Shown here one piece after another: positions 56,625-64,000 of a stretch of 64,000 nt of DNA. Position numbers and translations under genes: made by a program. The stretch is from Atrichornis clamosus (taxonomy: Eukaryota; Chordata; Aves; Passeriformes; Menuridae): NCBI GenBank assembly GCA_013400975.1, contig WBMZ01000209.1, forward strand, positions 67,721 through 131,720, written 5' to 3'. How positions within the stretch are numbered: the first letter of the stretch is position 1; the number at the start of each line of letters is the position of its first letter. The notes beneath the pieces were generated by a model. The model had not been told where the DNA came from, did not search any database, and saw only the letters and a program-made list of their open reading frames with translations.

Positions 56625-57827
56625 TAGTTCCTCATATCATTGCAGTTTATCTGTCTGCAATAGTACAGTATCAGGTAAGCTAATATTAAACATCTCTTAG
56701 AAAATATGTTTCTAAACTGGTTCTATTTTTAAAAAGTCAACCTGAGGCGTCGTCATAATCTGTTTCTTAAAACCTGTTTTTTGGACCCCAGATAATTAAA
56801 ACAGAGATTGAAATAATAAACCAAATTTTGCCTTAATAGTTATTTGTATTCTCCTTTTAGTGTTAAATATTCATCAATTACATCTTTTGATTTGTTTACT
56901 TCCTTGGAATCTTCATAACTTAAGCTGTGATCTAAAAATAATAAAATATAACAGCCATAAGTTTTATTTAACACAGTCTACATACTACATTTTATTCATG
57001 AGGTTTACACTGCAAATGACTCTAATCTTGTATGGAATGTAACATCTGCAAAATGGCAAGCAGAACAATTGCACCCACCAGAGTTTTATAGAGTGATTTC
57101 ACCCTATCTTTGATTTGGTCATAGATTTTATTACTGTAATCCAAAAAGTATATTTCCACATATAAAGCTGATGTTGATCAGAGTGTCCTTTTGCACATAC
57201 CATCAGCAATAGCACACCAATGCAATAAGATATCCATGGAAGAAATTAAATAATTGTCTAATTGTTCAGAATATGTAGTTTAGTGAAATTTGTATCTGTG
57301 AAATCAAAGAAACAAGAGGTACCGTGCCAATCATGTTTGATTTTTTAAAGTTTTTCTGCCATATTCTTCCATGTACTTATTAAATGAGAAGAATTATGAA
57401 AATACGTATTTCTAAGAAACAACTATGATTCAGAATGGGGTTTATCTTATCTGACTTTAACCATCTGTGCATTAGGTTAGGATTTCTGTCATTAGTTGTC
57501 AGATACAAGCATTTCCAAAAGGGGCTAATTATACCTAAAGTATAAGCAGATCTAAACAACTAATGTAAGATGAAATCAGGCAGCTACAAGAAAAAACAAA
57601 TCAAATTATTTTAAATTAAAAAAAAATTATATTCTTCTTAAAGCAAAACACAAGCAAAGAAACATAAACCAAAGACTAATAGATACCTGGAATGCACAGG
57701 TGTGTTTATTTTATCTTGAACTTGGTGCTTATTTCAGAACCAAGTAGATGCCCTTTAATTGTTACATTAATTAATTTGAAATATTTAATTTGAAATTTGT
57801 TTAGTATTTATTAACATATGAGTAGTA

Positions 57828-57870
57828 TGAAAAAAAAAAAACCACCAAACCAACCAACCAACCAAACCAG
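57828..57870. repeat. A/C-rich low-complexity tract
   Basis: An A run followed by ACCACCAAACCAACCAACCA, similar in type to the tract at 5738-5880. Confidence 0.8.
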
Positions 57871-60800
57871 TGTTTCAAGTAACTGTTAGCCAGTAAAAAC
57901 ATATGCCTGCATTTTTCTCAAGGCTTTTTAAGTTGAAACAATTCAACTCTATTATTGTAATTTAAAAGTCATACCACTGTAGGGAGAGATAAATGTAAAT
58001 TAATATAAATACAAAGCAATTCAACTTTTTTCTTCTTTTTTTTCCTCAATCATTTAATATGCATATTTCAAAATATCTCTATACCTATGACTTTTCAAGT
58101 GTCATTTGAACCACATGCACTTCAGATGTTTAACTAAACAATATTAGCTCATAGTCTTTTAGAAGAAAATTCTGCTTTAGTATTGCTACTCAATTAATGT
58201 GAAATTAAGAGTAATGCAAAATAAATTACAAATAGAGGAAGGCTACGTCTTGGCTGTAAATGTCAGTGGCGGAAATATTTGCTCTATTTTGCAGGTGTAT
58301 TTTTTAAACGAAACTAGTGTTGTGTAATTAGAGTGTTTTTCAAGTCAGCAGCACTGAATTATAATAATCTATTTAAAAAAAACCCAAACTCAAAAGATGT
58401 ATTGAAGGAACCTAAATTAAAAAAAAAAAAAAAAAAGTCATCCTCTTTTACAGAAAATAATCAGGTGACATATAGTTTATATCGAGTTCCCTGTTAACTG
58501 TGAACTAGGAGGGTAAAGAAGTCACCATTTTAAAATCAAGATACCTAAACCACCAGTTTCCAGATAGGTCTTCCTTCCCCCAAAAACAAATGAAGCAACT
58601 CCATAATGTTTCATGGTTAAAACTTAGATTTTTAGCTACAACCTCTGACTGGATAATCCATCACTTTTCATCAAAACCAAATGAAAATGCCAGCAAAGTT
58701 AGTCACGTATTTTGTGTTACTTTTTCTGGCAATTAAGATTTTTAGATTACTAGAGCTATGCAGCTAAAATTCTATTCCAAGTCTGAATAGGCTGAATATT
58801 CTAATAAAGTTTTGATAAGTTCTTGAATGAAGTCGTGAGGTCTGCTGCTTGCCACATGAATTAACTGACCGCTGATCACATTTATATCTGACAAGCACTG
58901 TGATTGAAACAATGAAACAGCTGTACTGAGAATGCAGCGTGAGAGAGAAACAACATATTTAACGCAAGCAAATCACCACCCTTACTATTACTCCAGAAAA
59001 GGAGGAGTTCCCTTTTATCAGTTCTGAACTGGTATAGAACAGAGGTTTCGGAGCATATAATTTGGTTTTCATTTGGTTCATTTAGTATGCAATTCTCTTG
59101 TTCTTTTTACGATGTAACTGCTCTGGCTACTTAATGGTATAATTCTTTTTGGTTTTTATTAGAAACTATAAGAAATATATAAATCTCTCTACTTTTTTTT
59201 GTATGTGTGTGTGTGTATGTAGGAATATAACCTGCTCTTGGTAGTGCCACTTCTTGTTTTAATATTTATGAAAGTTACATGAAGACATATGAAGATTTTA
59301 AGATCTCTACAGTCACTATATGCCAATCTATTTACTAATAATCTCAGAAACTCTGTAACAGTTGCTTCCTTCTTTGCAATTGTACTTTAACTGAGTTTGT
59401 GCACTGTATTTCCAGAATTCAAAATTTTTGGAGTAAACTACCTATGTGGGAGACAAAGAGAAATAATAAATTTTTTCCAAAGTATGAGACTATTTCTATC
59501 TGCTTTTTTCCCCTGCTTTTATCTCAATGCACCAGTTTTGCTCCTAAACTCTCTACTCTCTGATAATTGTAAGCAAATCCTTTAAATATACACAGAAAGA
59601 ACAGAGTTGCTATTGTTCTGCCAGCCTGAATAGTCCATTGTTAATGATGAACACGTTGTGTTGAAATCCATTGAATATAGAAAATATTCTTTTATATTAA
59701 AGGTATTTTAATATACTTTTTAATTTACAGGGGAAAAGGCACTTTTTTGAAAATTGAAGCTTGAACAAGGCTAATATGATTGTTTTATTTTCAGTAGATT
59801 TCAGCATAAATAAAAATGTATCTATGCATGGTACTAATTATTGGGTATTTTTCTGGTAATGTTTAAAAAAATCAACACACCATCTCCAAAAATTAAGTAA
59901 ACCTAAAATAAAAGAGAGAGGAACACCAAATATGAAAAGGACTGCGACAGAAAGAGAACATCAGTTGTTTCTCAGGATCTTTTTTCTCTTTTGTAGTAGA
60001 CTATGTGCTTGGCTTTAAGTAGAGGGAGTGATATTGCACCTATGTGAAAAAAAATGGATTTAAGAATTAGTTTTTATATTGTAATGAAGCAATCTTTCTT
60101 CGTGCTTGTACTAAAGCATTCAGTGCAGCAACAGGCAGGTAACAGCGTGTCTGCAAACAGAAGGACAGGCACTCGGGGTTCCTTTGCCTGTGCTTGGCTC
60201 AGCACTGTGCTGTGCTCCTGCTGAGCGTGGAAGATTCAGTTTTACTGCATTTGGTCGTTGTCTCATCTATGGGCCAGGTTTTAAATGCATGTACATGATT
60301 TAGTTTTTGAGGGTTTTGGGCAAAGACTTTGAAGGCATGTGATGTTTGAACCTTTCTGCTAATTTCTTAAGAATCTCCATGTTTGTTATAATGATACTTT
60401 TAGCAATATCATCCTGAAAATATGAGTGAGAAACACATGTAGGGGACAAAAAAACCCACGCCAAAACATATGGACCCTTTTTTGTCTTTATATTAGTGCT
60501 TCTATTTGCATGTGATATACATTTGACAGGGCGTTGACAGTCTCAGTTCTGAGCTGCTGATATTATGTTATTTCTTCTCTTTATAAAGGAACAGATCTTC
60601 ATATCCATATGTCTTTTATGTTTCAATGGAAAATCTCAAAAATAGTTTGATTAAAATGCACAAATTTTATGCATTCACTTATGATACTCCCTCGCTAAAA
60701 TTTTATATAGTTAAATAAATTAACAGAAAAAGGGCATTAATTTCCATTTAAAATTTGTTGATAATGAAGCCACTTAAAAGATTAGCAAGTTTTATTTGCT

Positions 60801-62215
60801 CTCTAACTGTTAATGCAAACAACCCCTCCTTTGAAAATTGAACATAACATCTATAAATTCAAACCATATTTAGGTAGACTGTTCACTGTTAGCATCCTTC
60901 TCTGTAACATTTCAAAATATTATTATGATATGAAGAACATTAACACAACTCTGTGCCTTTGCTCTTATTTATGAATTAATAATTTAAAAGATCAGACCTT
61001 TAAAAACTTAATAAAGATGTTTTCTGAATAGTTTGTTAGTGGCATAACCAGGCATTATACAGTCACGAATCAATTATCTTTGCACTAATGTTACAGGATG
61101 ACTTTAAGAAAAGTATATCCAACTGAATAATATTTTCATAATGATTATTCTTGGATTTACCTTTAACACACAAGTGACTTATATCCAGATGTGTGGGCAA
61201 GGCCTATAAGAAAGTATATTTGTATATTAAAAATAAGATAATGGTGCTACCTTAATTCACATATAATATTGCCTTCCAGAAAAATTATGAAGCTGAATTA
61301 CTAACTCATTCAAAATCTTTAGCTCCCACCTAATTTAACAAGGGTAGAAGGAAAATACTGGTTCTGCAAATCTCAGAAGCATCTGTTACCACTTTATTGA
61401 TAAGCTAAACTGTATCATTTAAATTACTCTAGAAATGCCTTTATTTTTTTTCTTTTAGCTCAAATGAGTCACTGAAAAGAAAATGTGACTTGAGAGTTAC
61501 ACTACAAAACATGCATTTATTTTTTGTCCTAAGGGAGACCCCACTGTCTCAAGAAAATGGGTACTTCAAATGTCTGAAAGACAGCAACTAAAAGAAAAAA
61601 AATCAATTTAGTGTTCAAATGGATCACAGTCCTGCCTCAGCCAAATGCAGTTCTCCTACAAAAAAGAATCAGTTTCAGAAGTGTTGGGGTACTTTAAATT
61701 CTGTTCCTTCATAGAAATTATATAAGCTTAAAAGTATTATACAGCAAGACAGTTAGCTAGCCCATGAAATAGAATGAGTATTAATGAGAGATGTCAGTGG
61801 ACTAATGTGTAAGATTTAATATGGTAGGACATCTAACAAAATTGACAATAAATATGTGTGGGAAAATTCTAGCCTGAAGAAAATTTGTATCATGTTATGG
61901 CTTATCTGAAGTTCTGGTGAGACATTAAGAATAGTTGGTATAACTTATTAACAGCTTCCTTTGGCTAACTATTATTGATACACACATAGCAGGAAATGGT
62001 TTGCTCTTATGTAGTTTTTAAAAATACAACAAATCCTGAATCACTGGTTATTATGAATTATAAATTGTTTGGAGAAATTAGGAGAAAGAGCATCAGATTC
62101 AAACTGGGTTTTGCTTAAGTCTGTCATGATGTAAATATCTCTGCTGGATAGCACAATTCTGAAATATTTCTTTCAGTTGCTAAAACAAAATTAAGTTAAT
62201 TTCAGAATTAATTTT

Positions 62216-62372
62216 CTAGGTTGTTTGGTTTTGGTTGTTGTTGGGGTTTTTTTGTTGTTTGTTTTGTTTTTTGTTTGTTTGGGGTTTTTTTGGTTTGTTG
62301 GTTTAGGTTTTTTTGGGGTTTTTTTTCCTTATATTGGGGTTAGTGTTGGGGTTAGTTTGGGAGTTTTGTTCT
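62216..62372. repeat. GT-rich low-complexity tract
   Basis: About 150 bases composed almost wholly of G and T on the plus strand, with runs of GGGG separated by T stretches and two GGGGTTAG units near 62335-62357. No repeat family recognised. Confidence 0.85.
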
Positions 62373-63600
62373 TTTTCTGACTTGTTTACTGATCTCAGTG
62401 TACTTTTAAATGAATTTTTAAAAAAGGTAAGAAATCTATTTTAATACTGCTATTTATGTATTTTTAAATTACTTTCTAGTTGATAAGCATTAATTGCACC
62501 TGTTTTTTTCTTATGTGATTTCTTACTTTGACTGCATATAAGGACATTGACATTTAAATTAAAATGTTCTTGTGTCAGTGAAAACCAAGGAATTATGCTA
62601 AATCATTTTGTTGTGCATCTTAAACTGCTGTACAATTATTTACTCATTACAGAAAACTAGAAGTAACTTATTTGTTTTATTTCAGCATATCATTACATGT
62701 GAAATGTGTTATTACTAGACATGAGGATTTCTCTTTATTGCAATTTTAAAATTATTCAGAAGTCAATTTACTGATTTGGAAGTGGAATTTTTCATAAACC
62801 ACATTAATACAAGTTTTAGTTATTATAGAAGTTACTAAAAAAGCCCTACAGGACATAATGTTTGGGTTAGCAAGTACAAAGAGTTGTTTTAGGAATTACA
62901 AGAACACAACAACCTGTGACGTTTCAAGGCAACCAAATTTGTAGGGAAATTTTCTGAGAATTATTAAAAGATTGTTTTATATATTTAGTATTCTGATAGA
63001 AGTTTCTGATTCAAATATGGAAAAGAACAACACTTGAAAAATAAATAAAAGTGCTGTACTCTGATTTACATATAGATTACATTACCCTTTCAACTTACAG
63101 AAGCAGTTGTTACATTTATTTTCTACTCTCATTTTACTTCATAGTTATATTTGAACTTCTCTTCACATGATCAAAAAACACCACAGGTTTATTTAAAAGC
63201 CAAAGCTGGGGATATGTGAGATTTTCTGTTATGCCATCTCAGTGACTTGAGGCAGACACAGCTACACAATAGAGGTGTTTGCTGATAGGTTGTGATCAGC
63301 ATTACAATACTGACAGTGAAAGAGACAACACAGAAGTTTTAAAAGACTGAGGTGATATGACAGCTTTGCCCACTTATATTGTTATGCAAAAAATATGCAT
63401 TTGAAAAATCACCAAATGTAAGTCAACTTTACTCAAGAGAGGCAAACAGTATATCTAAATAGTGCTTCAGGTTGACTGGCAATAGATCTCCCTTGGCAGA
63501 GCTATTCTTCCTCTTAATGGAGATGTACAGAATTGTTTTGAAAATACAATGTATCTTTTTTTTTCTTTCTTCATAACTGTAAAACTCACATTTTTTACAG

Positions 63601-63757
63601 ATCTATGATGGCAAAGACAACACTGCTCACCTGCTGGGAGCGTATACTGGGGCATCCTTAAGAGGTCTGACACTAAGTAGTACTTCAAATCATTTGTGGT
63701 TGGAATTTAACTCAGACATGGAGGGCACTGATGAAGGTTTTCAGCTTGTGTATACCA
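63601..63757 (+). CDS. CSMD3: CSMD3 exon, C-terminal half of a CUB domain (last in window)
   Basis: Exon of 157 bp, acceptor CACATTTTTTACAG, donor GTAAGT; starts in phase 0 and ends in phase 1. It encodes IYDGKDNTAHLLGAYTGAS, then LRGLTLSSTSNHLWLEFN, SDMEGTDEGFQLVYT. The late Asp of the CUB calcium site (NSDME) is present. With the 170-bp exon it makes a 327-bp CUB. The final base A should join GT-type bases of a following Sushi exon (CSMD family: a YTSF-type junction), which is not within the remaining 243 bp of the window. Confidence 0.92.
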
Positions 63758-64000
63758 GTAAGTATTTGAGAAAAAAGTAGGAAAAGATCTATACTTTTAA
63801 AGGAATTAAAATTATGTGCTTATAAGATGAAAATGCAGTTACATGACAAATATGGAAGAAATTAACAGCAAATCACTCATCAAAATAATATACTGTCATA
63901 GTTGTACCTCAGAAAACCCAAAACACATAATACATAACCTGGCTTTGACGTTTACTTAGTCTGGTGCTTAAATCACTACCCTTCTTCTAGAAGGTTATTT
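63758..64000. other. CSMD3 intron, 5' end, cut by window edge
   Basis: GTAAGT donor and AT-rich intron start. The following Sushi exon is beyond the window. Confidence 0.75.

Noticed and set aside
62330..62362. Interstitial telomere repeat
   Set aside because: Only two GGGGTTAG-like units in a GT-rich tract; no run of the vertebrate telomere hexamer.

Overview
This window looks like vertebrate, most likely avian, genomic DNA: long AT-rich introns, canonical GT/AG splice sites, CR1-type LINE fragments whose 3' ends carry the short CR1 terminal motif, and endogenous-retrovirus solo LTRs of a type I recognise from bird genomes. The only cellular gene I can support is on the + strand: an internal piece of CSMD3 (CUB and Sushi multiple domains 3), a very large single-pass membrane protein of the nervous system. 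Assignment to CSMD3 rather than CSMD1 or CSMD2 rests on recalled residue-level resemblance; no database was searched.

Eleven consecutive coding exons are visible (8671-8853, 9958-10284, 16824-17018, 22165-22303, 27156-27343, 29794-29982, 39106-39222, 45986-46201, 47189-47377, 56416-56585, 63601-63757). Joined in order they stay in one frame and encode Sushi-CUB-Sushi-CUB-Sushi-CUB-Sushi-CUB. Each Sushi domain is one exon with phase-1 borders. One CUB is a single exon and three are split in two, each at a different place and codon phase. Neither end of the gene is in the window; upstream and downstream exons must lie outside it.

The introns hold transposon relics. From left to right these are: a truncated ERVL-type LTR (1-787, minus) followed by a CR1 3' end; a short class-I-like solo LTR (3896-4167, minus) with 4-bp target duplications; two consecutive degenerate CR1 copies (5295-7870, plus); an LTR scrap (8425-8490); a second copy of the short solo LTR in the opposite orientation (21232-21506, plus), also with 4-bp duplications; a full-length 1-kb ERVL-type solo LTR (37578-38577, minus) with 5-bp duplications; an internally deleted CR1 (40989-41478, plus); another solo LTR (46711-47082, plus) with 5-bp duplications, only about 106 bp upstream of an exon; and a CR1 3' end (54334-54486, minus). 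The remaining intron sequence is AT-rich with small microsatellites, homopolymers and GT- or AC-rich tracts, plus a few GC-elevated stretches I could not classify.

I found no operon, CRISPR array, RNA gene, mobile defence system or other novel multi-gene system. The most useful observations are the sense-oriented solo LTR crowded against a CSMD3 exon, the inverted pair of near-identical solo LTRs flanking three exons, and the varied intron positions in otherwise equal-sized CUB modules.
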